Notes under the pieces: generated by a model | Database searches by the model: none | What the model saw: only the letters and a program-made list of their open reading frames with translations | What the model was told of the DNA's origin: nothing | Shown here: positions 17,359 to 25,189 of the stretch, piece after piece | Layout: every line of letters starts with the position of its first letter | Numbering within the stretch: position 1 is the stretch's first letter | Made by a program: the position numbers and the translations under genes | NCBI GenBank assembly: GCA_949295785.1 | Contig: CASFMJ010000116.1 | Coordinates: 1 to 60,179, forward strand | Reading direction: 5' to 3' | Length of the DNA: 60,179 bases | Source of the DNA: an uncultured Bacillota bacterium | GTDB taxonomy: Bacteria; Bacillota; Clostridia; Peptostreptococcales; Anaerovoracaceae

Positions 17359-17721
17359 TTGATAGTAAAAAAAGGGGATCTGTTTTTTGCTGATTTAAGT
17401 CCTGTGGTAGGCTCTGAACAAGGGGGAGTAAGGCCTGTATTGGTGGTGCAAAACGATGTGGGAAATAAATACAGCCCGACGATAATCGTGGCTGCGGTCA
17501 CTTCACAGACCGGGAAAGCTAAGCTCCCTACTCATGTACAGCTTGCAGCTACACAGGGAGGACTCAGCAAAGACTCGGTTGTTCTGCTGGAACAGCTGAG
17601 GACTATTGATAAACAGCGATTGAAGGAAAGAATTGGCTCGCTCAGTGAAAGCCAGCTGCCTGATGTGGAAAAAGCACTCAGCGTAAGTTTGGGAATTGCC
17701 AATTTGCCCCAAAACCGTTAA
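17359..17721 (+). CDS. mazF: MazF/EndoA-type mRNA interferase toxin
   Basis: A 120-residue PemK/MazF-family endoribonuclease that closely follows the EndoA pattern: IVKKGDLFFADLSPVVGSEQ, then GGVRPVLVVQNDVGN, LPTHVQL and LLEQLRTIDKQRL. These toxins cut single-stranded mRNA at short motifs. The start is set at TTG 17359: AAGGAG at 17345-17350 is eight bases upstream, whereas the GTG at 17350 overlaps that site, and EndoA proteins begin M-I-V-K. A ribbon-helix-helix antitoxin gene normally precedes it, but only 42 nt separate it from nnrD and no antitoxin is present. The 3' end carries the promoter of the transketolase genes. Confidence 0.93.
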   Translation: MIVKKGDLFFADLSPVVGSEQGGVRPVLVVQNDVGNKYSPTIIVAAVTSQTGKAKLPTHVQLAATQGGLSKDSVVLLEQLRTIDKQRLKERIGSLSESQLPDVEKALSVSLGIANLPQNR

Positions 17722-17724
17722 AAT
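17696..17724 (+). promoter_or_regulatory. Promoter of the transketolase operon inside the end of mazF
   Basis: TTGCCA (17696-17701), 17 nt, TAAAAT (17719-17724). Transcription would start near 17731, placing the GC-rich folded element wholly within the 5' leader. Confidence 0.55.
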
Positions 17725-17739
17725 AGTAATAGTCAGTCA

Positions 17740-17847
17740 GGTACGCCGCACCTCAGGAGCCCTTCAGGGCTCTGCCCGGATCTGCCGGGGCAGCTGCCCC
17801 GGCAGCCTTCCCGGCGCTTTGCGAAGGTAAGGTGCGGCGGACCTTCG
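17740..17847 (+). ncRNA. GC-rich structured 5' leader RNA (or palindromic repeat) upstream of transketolase
   Basis: A compact element far richer in GC than its surroundings. An outer 14-bp helix (17740-17753 with 17830-17843, one mismatch) encloses a hairpin GAGCCC/GGGCTC (17757-17762 with 17767-17772), a perfect 24-nt palindrome (17782-17805, 10-bp stem with AGCT loop), and a third weak hairpin around 17806-17827. A competing 7-bp helix, CGAAGGT (17822-17828) with ACCTTCG (17841-17847), would break the outer stem, so two exclusive folds exist. There is no T-run; the GGAGG of tkt lies 20 nt further on. I recognise no known riboswitch class. A mobile palindromic repeat is the main alternative. 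Confidence 0.6.
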
Positions 17848-17877
17848 TCATATAGAAACTACGACCGGAGGAAGCCA

Positions 17878-18696
17878 ATGGAGCATAAGAATTACGAGAA
17901 AATTGCAGCTAAAATAAGAGTGGACATTATCAACGAAGTACATAGTGCCGGATCGGGACATCCGGGAGGATCACTTTCGGCTGCCGATATAGTTACCGCA
18001 CTGTATTTCAGAGAAATGAACATAGACCCCAAAAATCCACATATGAAAGGACGAGATAAATTTGTCCTGTCCAAAGGCCATGCAGCACCGGTACAGTATG
18101 CGGCGCTGGCAGAGAGAGGCTTTTTCCCCGTGGATGAACTTCTGACTCTGAGAAAGCTGGGAAGCCGGCTTCAGGGGCATCCCAACAGAGATAAAGTTCC
18201 GGGGGTGGAAATGTCCACCGGTTCCCTTGGCCAGGGATTTGCCGTATGTGTGGGTATGGCTCTGGCCAATAAAATGGACAATGATCCGGGAAGGATATAT
18301 ACCCTCCTTGGTGACGGAGAACTGCAGGAAGGCCTGATATGGGAAGCAGCCATGGCCTCAGCCCATTACAAACTGGACAATCTTTGCGTGATTGTTGACT
18401 GGAACGGACTTCAGATAGACGGAAGAAATGATGATGTGATGACCGTAAGGCCCATTGATGACAAGTTCAGAGCCTTCGGATTCAATGTGATAAACATTGA
18501 CGGGCATGATTTTGACCAGATATTCGATGCTTTTGATAAAGCAAGAGAATGTAAGGGGAGACCCACGGCTATCATTGCCAAAACTCACAAGGGTCATGGA
18601 GTATCATTTATGGAAGACCAGGCCGGATGGCATGGAAAAGCGCCCAATGATGAACAGGCAGAAAAAGCAGTAGAAGAACTGGGAGGTATTTTATAA
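17878..18696 (+). CDS. tktA: Transketolase, N-terminal subunit
   Basis: A 272-residue protein equal to the thiamine-diphosphate-binding half of transketolase. Visible motifs: AGSGHPGGSLSAADIVTALY, FVLSKGHAAPVQYAAL, MSTGSLGQGF, and the TPP/metal motif GDGELQEGLIWEA followed about 30 residues later by the metal-ligand Asn in VDWNGLQIDGR. It works with the next gene product to move two-carbon units between sugar phosphates in the non-oxidative pentose phosphate pathway. Split transketolases are common in Clostridia and archaea. GGAGG lies seven bases before the ATG, and the leader is highly structured. Confidence 0.96.
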   Translation: MEHKNYEKIAAKIRVDIINEVHSAGSGHPGGSLSAADIVTALYFREMNIDPKNPHMKGRDKFVLSKGHAAPVQYAALAERGFFPVDELLTLRKLGSRLQGHPNRDKVPGVEMSTGSLGQGFAVCVGMALANKMDNDPGRIYTLLGDGELQEGLIWEAAMASAHYKLDNLCVIVDWNGLQIDGRNDDVMTVRPIDDKFRAFGFNVINIDGHDFDQIFDAFDKARECKGRPTAIIAKTHKGHGVSFMEDQAGWHGKAPNDEQAEKAVEELGGIL

Positions 18697-19622
18697 TGGC
18701 AGATAAACAGGCGACAAGGCAGGCGTATGGAAAAACGCTGGTGGAAATAGGAAGAGAAAACCCCGATCTTGTGGTAATGGATGCAGACCTTTCCAAATCT
18801 ACCATGACTGCGGGATTTGCTGAGGAATTCCCGGACAGATTCTTCAATATGGGGATTGCAGAGCAGGATCTGTATGCTGCTGCATGTGGACTGGCACTTT
18901 CCGGCAAAGTAGTATGCGCCAGCACTTTTGCCATGTTTGCCGCAGGCAGAGCCTTTGAGATAATAAGAAACTCCATAGGATATACCCATGCAAATGTGAA
19001 GATATGCGCTACTCATGCCGGCATAACCGTAGGAGAAGACGGAGCCAGCCATCAGACTTTTGAAGACATTGCCCTTATGCGTACCATACCGGCAATGACG
19101 GTAATAAATCCCTGTGACGGAGTATCGGCAGAGAATCTTATAAGACAGGCAATAAACTATGAAGGACCATGCTATATAAGGCTTGGAAGGGCAGCTGTTC
19201 CTATGTTTTACCATCCGGGTGACTACATAAAACTTGGAAAAGGAAACTGGCTGCGCAGAGGAAAAAATGCCACCATAGTTGCAACAGGAATCATGGTCAG
19301 TGAAGCGGTGAAAGCTGCTGAAATGCTGGCAGAAGAGTCAATAGATGCAGGAGTGATAGATATTCACACTATAAAGCCCATAGATGAGGATATCCTGGTA
19401 GAAGCTGCTTCTACAGGTCCCGTTGTTACGGCAGAAGAACATTCAGTGATAGGAGGGCTTGGAAGCGCAGTAGCAGAGGTATTGAGCCGCCGCTATCCGG
19501 CTCGTATGGAAATGGTAGGTCAGCTTGATACTTTTGGAGAATCCGGAAAACCGGAAGAACTTAAAGAAAAATACAAGATGACTGCTGCAGATATCGTAAA
19601 AGCAGTCAGAAAGGTGCTGTAA
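18696..19622 (+). CDS. tktB: Transketolase, C-terminal subunit
   Basis: A 308-residue protein corresponding to the pyrimidine-binding and C-terminal domains of transketolase. The cofactor-activating Glu lies in FFNMGIAEQDLYAAACGLAL; YIRLGR and EEHSVIGGLGSAVAEVL are conserved. The ATG shares one base with the stop codon of the N-terminal subunit (TAATG), ensuring coupled translation of the two halves. A terminator at 19666-19721 follows. Relatedness to 1-deoxyxylulose-phosphate synthase is expected, but the split layout fits transketolase. Confidence 0.96.
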   Translation: MADKQATRQAYGKTLVEIGRENPDLVVMDADLSKSTMTAGFAEEFPDRFFNMGIAEQDLYAAACGLALSGKVVCASTFAMFAAGRAFEIIRNSIGYTHANVKICATHAGITVGEDGASHQTFEDIALMRTIPAMTVINPCDGVSAENLIRQAINYEGPCYIRLGRAAVPMFYHPGDYIKLGKGNWLRRGKNATIVATGIMVSEAVKAAEMLAEESIDAGVIDIHTIKPIDEDILVEAASTGPVVTAEEHSVIGGLGSAVAEVLSRRYPARMEMVGQLDTFGESGKPEELKEKYKMTAADIVKAVRKVL

Positions 19623-19665
19623 AGCAGGCAGAATGCAGGTATAAGAAAATCAAAACAAGAATAAG

Positions 19666-19721
19666 ACTCCCTTTAATCTCATAAGATGTTATAAAACTTT
19701 ATGAGTGAAGGGAGTTTTTTT
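19666..19721 (+). terminator. Terminator that also buries the ribosome binding site of the next gene
   Basis: ACTCCCTT (19666-19673) pairs with AAGGGAGT (19708-19715) and CTCATAA (19678-19684) with TTATGAG (19699-19705); a seven-T run ends at 19721. The 3' arm AAGGGAG is also the ribosome binding site of the ATG at 19722, so the hairpin could limit both transcription and translation of the PrcB-domain gene. Confidence 0.8.
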
Positions 19722-20201
19722 ATGACCGGAGATACAAAGAAAAAAATATTAAGGAAACCATCCCGTAAAACAGTAATCGCATCAGGGGCTGTATTGATTG
19801 TCTGCGTTGCGGCATGGCTTTTTTTCGGACAGAACATAGTGGGAGAAAAAAACATCCGGTTCAGCCAGCTGGATGAAGATGATATACCTAAGACTATTGA
19901 AACAGATGTTATTCCTGAATACAGAGAGCTTGAGCGGGCTCTCGGATGCCTTGTGGACGGCAAAGTATACGTACTTGTCACACGAGGTGAGAAGCCCACT
20001 GCCGGTTATGGGGCTGAAGTAGAAAAGATAGCCATTGAGAAAACAAAAAATGGAACAAATATGAAAGTCTATGCTTCTTTCACCGAACCTGAAGAGGGAA
20101 AAGCGGTTTCGCAGGTAACTACATATCCATATGTGGTGGCAGAAACAGAAATGACATCACTGCCTGATACCATAGAACTGGTAGTAAAGTATGCCCGGTG
20201 A
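19722..20201 (+). CDS. PrcB C-terminal domain protein, membrane-anchored
   Basis: A 159-residue protein with a Lys/Arg-rich start, one transmembrane anchor (about residues 17-36, VIASGAVLIVCVAAWLFF) and an outside domain. RGEKPTAGYGAEVEKIAIEK followed by a conserved TTYPYVVAE matches the PrcB C-terminal (protease-complex-associated) domain. Its function is not established in Firmicutes; in spirochaetes PrcB binds a surface protease. The ATG at 19722 is preferred over 19701 because AAGGGAG lies correctly before it; that site is inside the terminator hairpin of the transketolase operon. I saw no separate promoter. Confidence 0.75.
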   Translation: MTGDTKKKILRKPSRKTVIASGAVLIVCVAAWLFFGQNIVGEKNIRFSQLDEDDIPKTIETDVIPEYRELERALGCLVDGKVYVLVTRGEKPTAGYGAEVEKIAIEKTKNGTNMKVYASFTEPEEGKAVSQVTTYPYVVAETEMTSLPDTIELVVKYAR

Positions 20202-20328
20202 AGAAAGATAACGGCAGCATAAAAACAAGTTTCAATAAAATTTCGGAAATGACAGAAATATCAGAGAATTCTAAAAAAATACACACCTGGCAGATATAAA
20301 TTAATATAAAGCCCGCTGAAAAAATAAA

Positions 20329-20369
20329 CCCCTCATTCACAGGCCATAAGATGATCTGTGAATGAAGGG
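20329..20369 (-). terminator. Terminator of the small membrane-protein gene
   Basis: A 14-bp stem with one mismatch (20329-20342 with 20356-20369). On the minus strand it is followed by TTTATTTTTT; on the plus strand there is no T-run. Confidence 0.7.
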
Positions 20370-20410
20370 TCACTTGCTGATGGGGCGGCTCTTTTCTTAT
20401 ACGACATTTC

Positions 20411-20683
20411 TCATCTGAAAAGAACGTAAAGCAGTATCATAATAAGAAGTATATTGATAACATCTGCTTTGCGCACGGTTCGCTCCCGCTTCACCCGGAG
20501 AATAAACAAAATGCATGATACAATAAAGCAAACCAGTACAATGAATTTTGTGATCATATCTATTGTATCCTGGCTTGCTGCAAACCTGTTTAATACAAAC
20601 ATCAGCAGGCCGGCAGCTATAAGGACTGCCGCTATTATTCCTGCGCTTTTTTTTACTCTGTTATTTTTGTTGCTTTCTTTCAT
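20411..20683 (-). CDS. Small three-helix membrane protein of unknown function
   Basis: A 90-residue protein, not recognised. A basic, Asn-rich start (KESNKNNRVKK) is followed by three hydrophobic segments at about residues 12-31, 42-62 and 74-89, the second and third separated by a strongly basic loop (RVKRERTVRK). The predicted ribosome binding site is weak. It is alone on its strand between the PrcB-domain gene and a sigma-factor gene, and has a good terminator, which supports it being real. Confidence 0.55.
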   Translation of the reverse strand: MKESNKNNRVKKSAGIIAAVLIAAGLLMFVLNRFAASQDTIDMITKFIVLVCFIVSCILFILRVKRERTVRKADVINILLIMILLYVLFR

Positions 20684-21020
20684 GGGGTACCTACATATTC
20701 TCTTGTGTCAGCTGTATAACTGTATCCGGTTACTGCTCTTCTGATCTGATGCCTTGTAATTTTCTGTTCTTTTTTATCTTATGATATCAACCCGGTTGTT
20801 TTCTCTTACTATTAAGGATTATATAATTATTAAATTTTTTCACATGTACCACCCCTTTTTCTATCTGACTGTTATATATATAAATCGTCCTTTTTCCTTT
20901 TTAGGGACATGCAAGGTATATTTTTTTAAATTAATTATTTTTCTATTCTATATGTCATTTAAGTATTTTTAATTATGTAGTATAATTAAAGAAAATGTTT
21001 TGAAATTAGGGGTATTTAAG
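20684..21020. other. AT-rich gene-free stretch upstream of the sigma factor
   Basis: This stretch of about 340 bases has long T-runs on the plus strand and no convincing gene. On the minus strand an 18-codon GTG-started reading frame after AGGGGTGG (near 20850) could be a leader peptide but has no support. A TATAAT-like sequence at 20981-20986, 34 nt before the sigma-factor start, lacks a recognisable -35. Confidence 0.5.
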
Positions 21021-21551
21021 GTGGAACGGTTTCTGACATTATTAGATGAAGAAAGTGATAAAGCCAAGTTTGCTGAACTGTACGAAAAATACAGCAGACT
21101 GATGGTTTATGTGGCAAAAGAAATAATAAAGGACGATTATATGGCTGAAGATGCCGTGCAGGAAGCATTTATAAGAATTGCGAAAAATTTTCATAAGATA
21201 AACGATGTCTCATGCCGCAAAACAAAAAATTTTGTAGTTATCATTACCAAAAACATATCTATTGATATGATGAAAAAACATAATAACATAGCCGGCATAG
21301 ACGAATACATAAACGATAAAATGTTATCCTACAATGATAATTATTTTGATCTGTTTTCTCAAAACTCACTGTCAGATGGCCTCCTGAAGCTTCCTGACAA
21401 ATACAGGGACATTCTGTATCTCTATTATCTTTATGGATATTCCTTCAGTGAAGTTTCCCAGCTGCTGTGCCTGCCGGTTGAGACTGTAAAAAAAGCTCAG
21501 CGCGCCCGGAATATGCTGAAAGATATTTTGGAAAAAGAATGTCATCACTGA
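21021..21551 (+). CDS. Small sigma-70-family (ECF-like) RNA polymerase sigma factor
   Basis: A 176-residue sigma factor with regions 2 and 4 only. Region 2: FAELYEKYSRLMVYVAKEI and DDYMAEDAVQEAFIRIAKN, the typical core-binding and -10-recognition helices. Region 4: LPDKYRDILYLYYLYGYSF then EVSQLLCLPVETVKKAQ, the -35-binding helix-turn-helix. Upstream TTG 21000 is in frame, but AGGGG at 21008-21012 is eight bases from GTG 21021, which is therefore taken as the start. No anti-sigma gene is adjacent, so control may be transcriptional; its promoter could read its own product's sequence. Confidence 0.88.
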   Translation: MERFLTLLDEESDKAKFAELYEKYSRLMVYVAKEIIKDDYMAEDAVQEAFIRIAKNFHKINDVSCRKTKNFVVIITKNISIDMMKKHNNIAGIDEYINDKMLSYNDNYFDLFSQNSLSDGLLKLPDKYRDILYLYYLYGYSFSEVSQLLCLPVETVKKAQRARNMLKDILEKECHH

Positions 21552-21627
21552 TAAATTTATAATCCTCTGAAAAAAGACAATATCGTATCTAAACGAGACA
21601 GTAAAATCCTTAAATAAGAGTCCCGTA

Positions 21628-21656
21628 TTGACATTGATTTTAACGTACTTTAAAAT
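21628..21656 (+). promoter_or_regulatory. Strong sigma-A promoter abutting a start codon
   Basis: TTGACA (21628-21633), 17 nt, TAAAAT (21651-21656). Transcription should start at about 21662-21665, on or next to the ATG at 21665, giving an almost leaderless message. Confidence 0.65.
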
Positions 21657-21664
21657 CATCTGAT

Positions 21665-22408
21665 ATGAAAAAGGTAATAAATATTGCCGGTACATGTTCA
21701 GGCTGCGGAGCCACATTTGTAGCTTTATCACTGGCATTTGTAATGGCGGATAAGACAGACGGGGTGACATTTCTTGAAGGCAGAAGCAGGGGCGAAGAGA
21801 AGTTTCACCCGGCTCCGTTTTATGAAATATCTCTGGACAAGCACATACCAAAAAGAAGGTTTGCGGATTTTTATAAATTAAAATCCTGTGGTGAAAAAAC
21901 AGATAACAGAGCCAATATTTTTGCCAATGTCAACTGGGCGGTAAGAGGGCCGTGTGAATCAGGAAACAGACAGTTAGATGAAAATGTCTGCCCAAGTGGC
22001 GCATCAGATATTCTCCCTGAGGATGTGGCGGGAAAGTATATAATATGGGACGACAAAAATGGAATGGAAAGAGCCGATCTCATACTTGCGGTGATTGACC
22101 CCCTTCCGTCAAAAGTGATGGCATCTTATGAAAAAATTGAAGAAATAAGGAATTATGCAGAACACAAAGTAAAATGGCTGTTCAACGGCGGCCGCAAGTC
22201 AGATGTAAAAGCTGCAGAAAAATTTCTTGATATAAAAGCTGATTTTGTTCTTCCCACAGAGCCGGCAGAAAAGCTTTATGAGGCACAGAAAAGAAATACT
22301 TTTATTGCAGATCCTGCCAACAGGAATGATAAAACAGCACCGCAGTTATCATTGCTGATGCAGGAAAAACTTGAAGAAATAGCCGTTTATATAAAGACTC
22401 TGTACTGA
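21665..22408 (+). CDS. Atypical ParA/TadZ-like P-loop protein
   Basis: A 247-residue protein with the ParA/MinD layout. The N-terminus INIAGTCSGCGATFVALSLA aligns with the phosphate loop of CpaE/TadZ proteins (pattern GGVGAST), which lack the usual catalytic Lys; here the loop is CSGCGAT. ADLILAVIDPLPSKVMASYE matches the later ParA strand and helix. The middle is poorly conserved. Such proteins position pili or secretion machines in other bacteria; no tad or pilus genes are near. No ribosome binding site precedes the ATG. The gene sits between a sigma factor and ftsEX, so a link with cell envelope or division is possible but unproven. Confidence 0.55.
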   Translation: MKKVINIAGTCSGCGATFVALSLAFVMADKTDGVTFLEGRSRGEEKFHPAPFYEISLDKHIPKRRFADFYKLKSCGEKTDNRANIFANVNWAVRGPCESGNRQLDENVCPSGASDILPEDVAGKYIIWDDKNGMERADLILAVIDPLPSKVMASYEKIEEIRNYAEHKVKWLFNGGRKSDVKAAEKFLDIKADFVLPTEPAEKLYEAQKRNTFIADPANRNDKTAPQLSLLMQEKLEEIAVYIKTLY

Positions 22409-22530
22409 GTATTTTACTGCCATTCACAATATCTACACACATTTTGCCAGTATTTTCTATTTAAATCAGTGTCGAATTGTAGTATAATTGATGTATATTC
22501 GTTGAATAAAGTACAGAGAAGGGGGAAAAC

Positions 22531-23229
22531 ATGATTAAGTTCAGCCATGTTACCAAAACTTATCGTACGAATGTTGGACTGGAAGATGTCAGTGTGGATA
22601 TAGCAAAGGGTGATTTTGTCTTTCTTGTGGGACCCAGCGGAGCAGGCAAATCGACATTTATAAAGCTTATCCTTAAAGAAATAGATGCTGATGAAGGAAG
22701 TATAATAGTTGACGATAAAGAAGTGACCACCCTAAGCAACAGAGAAGTACCCGAGTTGAGAAGAAAAATAGGAACAGTGTTTCAGGACTTCAGACTGCTG
22801 CCTAAGAAGACAGTTTTTGAAAATGTTGCATTTGCCATGGAGGTGCTGCATAAAAGCAAAAGACAGATAAGAAAACAGGTGCCCCAGATATTGAGCCTGG
22901 TGGGAATAACCGATAAAGCTGATAAATATCCCGACGAACTTTCTGCCGGGGAACAGCAGAGAGTAGCCATAGCCAGAGCCATAATAAACAACCCGATAGT
23001 TCTCATTGCTGATGAGCCTACTGGAAATCTGGACCCTGTAACAGCAGCAGAAATAATGGACCTTCTGGAACAGATAAATATGAGAGGAACAACCATAGTC
23101 ATGGTGACCCATGCCAAAGATATAGTCGACAGAATGAAAAAGCGAGTTATAGCCATAGAAGAAGGCCATATCATACACGACCAGGAAGGCGCATACATAT
23201 TCAAAGAGGAGGTGGAGACTCTTGAATAG
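22531..23229 (+). CDS. ftsE: Cell division ATP-binding protein FtsE
   Basis: A 232-residue ABC ATPase. Walker A is GPSGAGKST, the signature is LSAGEQQRVAIARAI, Walker B is VLIADEPTGNLDP, and the switch His lies in VMVTHAKD. FtsE pairs with FtsX and, in Firmicutes, powers activation of an extracellular peptidoglycan hydrolase. GAAGGGGG precedes the ATG. A TATAAT at 22483-22488 is a likely -10 although its -35 is poor. The gene overlaps ftsX by 8 nt. Confidence 0.97.
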   Translation: MIKFSHVTKTYRTNVGLEDVSVDIAKGDFVFLVGPSGAGKSTFIKLILKEIDADEGSIIVDDKEVTTLSNREVPELRRKIGTVFQDFRLLPKKTVFENVAFAMEVLHKSKRQIRKQVPQILSLVGITDKADKYPDELSAGEQQRVAIARAIINNPIVLIADEPTGNLDPVTAAEIMDLLEQINMRGTTIVMVTHAKDIVDRMKKRVIAIEEGHIIHDQEGAYIFKEEVETLE

Positions 23230-24112
23230 TCTGATTTACAATATAAAGCAGGGCTTCACCCAGATATTACGTAACAAGGGAATGAGCCTTGCTTCTGTTT
23301 TTTCGATTCTGGCAATGCTGTTTATTCTGGGCATTTTTTTTGCGATACTGGTAAATTTAAACCTGTTCACCGAAGTTGTAAAACAGGACTATGATCAGGT
23401 TGAGATTTTTATAGAAGATTCGGCCACCAAGGAACAGATCAATGCCAATATGGACAAGCTGAAAAGCTATGAGGGTGTAAGCAGTGTGGCGTACAGGACA
23501 AAAGAAGAGGCCCTTACGATAATGAAGGAAAGATGGGGAGAAAGCGGTTATCTTCTTGATTCTCTGGGAGAAAATCCCCTTCCGTCATCTATTCTGATAA
23601 GTGTGGATTCTATCGAGGATGCAACAGCAGTTTCACAATATGCTTCCAGTCTGGAAGGCGTGGAAGACATACAGTATTATCAGGAGACCGTTGAAAAACT
23701 TACATCAGTGACCAACGGTATACAGATTGGGGCACTGGTGGTAATGGCGTTCCTTGTAGTTGTATGTGTAGTGGTTGTTTCCAATACCATTAAACTTACT
23801 GTATTTGCAAGAGCAAGAGAAATCCGCATAATGAAATATGTGGGAGCGACAAACTGGTTCATACGGGGACCGTTCATGGCAGAAGGCATAATAATCGGAA
23901 TGGTTGCAGCTCTTGTGGCAGCCGGCCTAATGACACTGCTATACAGTAATGTGGTCAATCTCATCGGAACGCAGGTAATTGCCATAGTATCTTCCCCACT
24001 GATATCTGTAGGTTACCTTGCGGGAAACATGCTTATAATATTTATTGCTCTTGGAGTGAGTATAGGCGCATGGGGAAGCTTACTTTCCATGAGAAAGTTC
24101 CTTGATGCCTGA
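23222..24112 (+). CDS. ftsX: Cell division permease-like protein FtsX
   Basis: A 296-residue membrane protein with the FtsX architecture: one helix near residues 20-43, a large extracellular loop (about 45-165) that recruits the hydrolase, then three helices with the coupling segment FARAREIRIMKYVGATNWF between them. It starts with TTG inside the end of ftsE, with AGGAGG correctly placed, so translation of the two is coupled. The next gene encodes a coiled-coil M23 peptidase, the expected partner. Confidence 0.96.
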   Translation: MNSLIYNIKQGFTQILRNKGMSLASVFSILAMLFILGIFFAILVNLNLFTEVVKQDYDQVEIFIEDSATKEQINANMDKLKSYEGVSSVAYRTKEEALTIMKERWGESGYLLDSLGENPLPSSILISVDSIEDATAVSQYASSLEGVEDIQYYQETVEKLTSVTNGIQIGALVVMAFLVVVCVVVVSNTIKLTVFARAREIRIMKYVGATNWFIRGPFMAEGIIIGMVAALVAAGLMTLLYSNVVNLIGTQVIAIVSSPLISVGYLAGNMLIIFIALGVSIGAWGSLLSMRKFLDA

Positions 24113-24135
24113 TTATGTAAGGAAAGGACCTAACT

Positions 24136-25185
24136 ATGAAAAAAAGAGGATTGAGTATATTTCTGATATTTATCCTCGCAGTTTCATTTGTGTTTTCAGG
24201 ACTGACATACGCTGAAACAAAAGGAGAACTGGAGGAGGATCTTGACAGTGTTAATCAGGAAAAAAATCAGGTCAGCAACAGACTGTCCGAAGTCAAGGAT
24301 CAGATAGATGAACTGCAGCCTAAGGTAGACCAGCTGAATGAGGAAGTTTCTGCTGCTGCGCAGAAAATTAAAAATACAGAGCAGGAAATACAGGATAAAC
24401 AGGCACAGATGAAAAACCGCGAAGATAATCTTAATGAGAGACTTCGTGTCATGTATAAAAACGGTTCTGTGGGTTTTCTTGATGTACTTTTAGGTTCCAG
24501 CAGTATTTCGGAATTTGTTTCCAACCTGGATCTGATTCAGAGAATATACAAAAATGATATGGATGTTCTGAGAACTCTTCAGAAAGAGGAGAAAGAACTT
24601 CAGGAAATGAAGTCAGAGCTGGAGACTGAAAAAACTGATCTTGATTCGAAGAAATCAGAACTTGATTCACAGATGTCCGAACTGGATGGACTTAAAGCGG
24701 AACTGGAAGCAAAGGAAGATGAACTGGAAGCAGAAGCCGCTGCTCTGACAGATAAAATTCAGAGCATGACAGATCCGGACAAGGAATATGTGGGAGGAAC
24801 ATGGGTATGGCCGGCTCCTGCCAGCAGATATATAACTTCACCATTCGGGTGGAGGATACATCCTGTATATGGAGTGTGGAAATACCATTCAGGTATTGAT
24901 ATAGGAGCAGGTTATGGCACCAACATACTTGCTGCAAATTCCGGGACGGTGATTCTCTCACAATCATATGGCGGTTATGGCGAATGCGTAATAATCGACC
25001 ATGGAGGAGGACTGACAACTCTTTATGGCCATATGTCTTCAAGAAATGTCAGTGTAGGTCAGACTGTGACTTCAGGTGATGTCATAGGCCTTGTGGGAAG
25101 CACAGGCATATCAAGCGGGCCTCATCTTCATTTTGAGGTAAGAGAAAACGGACAGGTAGTAGATCCGTTCAATTATGTAAGCTGA
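24136..25185 (+). CDS. Coiled-coil M23 peptidoglycan endopeptidase, likely FtsEX-activated
   Basis: A 349-residue exported protein. A signal peptide (about 1-26, ending LTYAETKG) is followed by a long Glu/Lys/Gln-rich coiled coil (about 28-210) and a C-terminal LytM/M23 zinc endopeptidase domain with HSGIDIGAGYG (ligand His, Asp), YGHMS and GPHLHFEVRENG (ligand His). This layout equals EnvC-, PcsB- and CwlO-type partners in which FtsEX moves the coiled coil to release the active site. The M23 domain resembles EnvC, but here it keeps all visible zinc ligands, so it should be enzymatically active. It follows ftsX by 23 nt with an AAGGA site. Confidence 0.93.
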   Translation: MKKRGLSIFLIFILAVSFVFSGLTYAETKGELEEDLDSVNQEKNQVSNRLSEVKDQIDELQPKVDQLNEEVSAAAQKIKNTEQEIQDKQAQMKNREDNLNERLRVMYKNGSVGFLDVLLGSSSISEFVSNLDLIQRIYKNDMDVLRTLQKEEKELQEMKSELETEKTDLDSKKSELDSQMSELDGLKAELEAKEDELEAEAAALTDKIQSMTDPDKEYVGGTWVWPAPASRYITSPFGWRIHPVYGVWKYHSGIDIGAGYGTNILAANSGTVILSQSYGGYGECVIIDHGGGLTTLYGHMSSRNVSVGQTVTSGDVIGLVGSTGISSGPHLHFEVRENGQVVDPFNYVS

Positions 25186-25189
25186 AAAT

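Noticed and set aside
20790-20860. Possible 18-codon leader peptide on the minus strand after AGGGGTGG
   Set aside because: A site and start are present, but no promoter or regulatory logic supports it.
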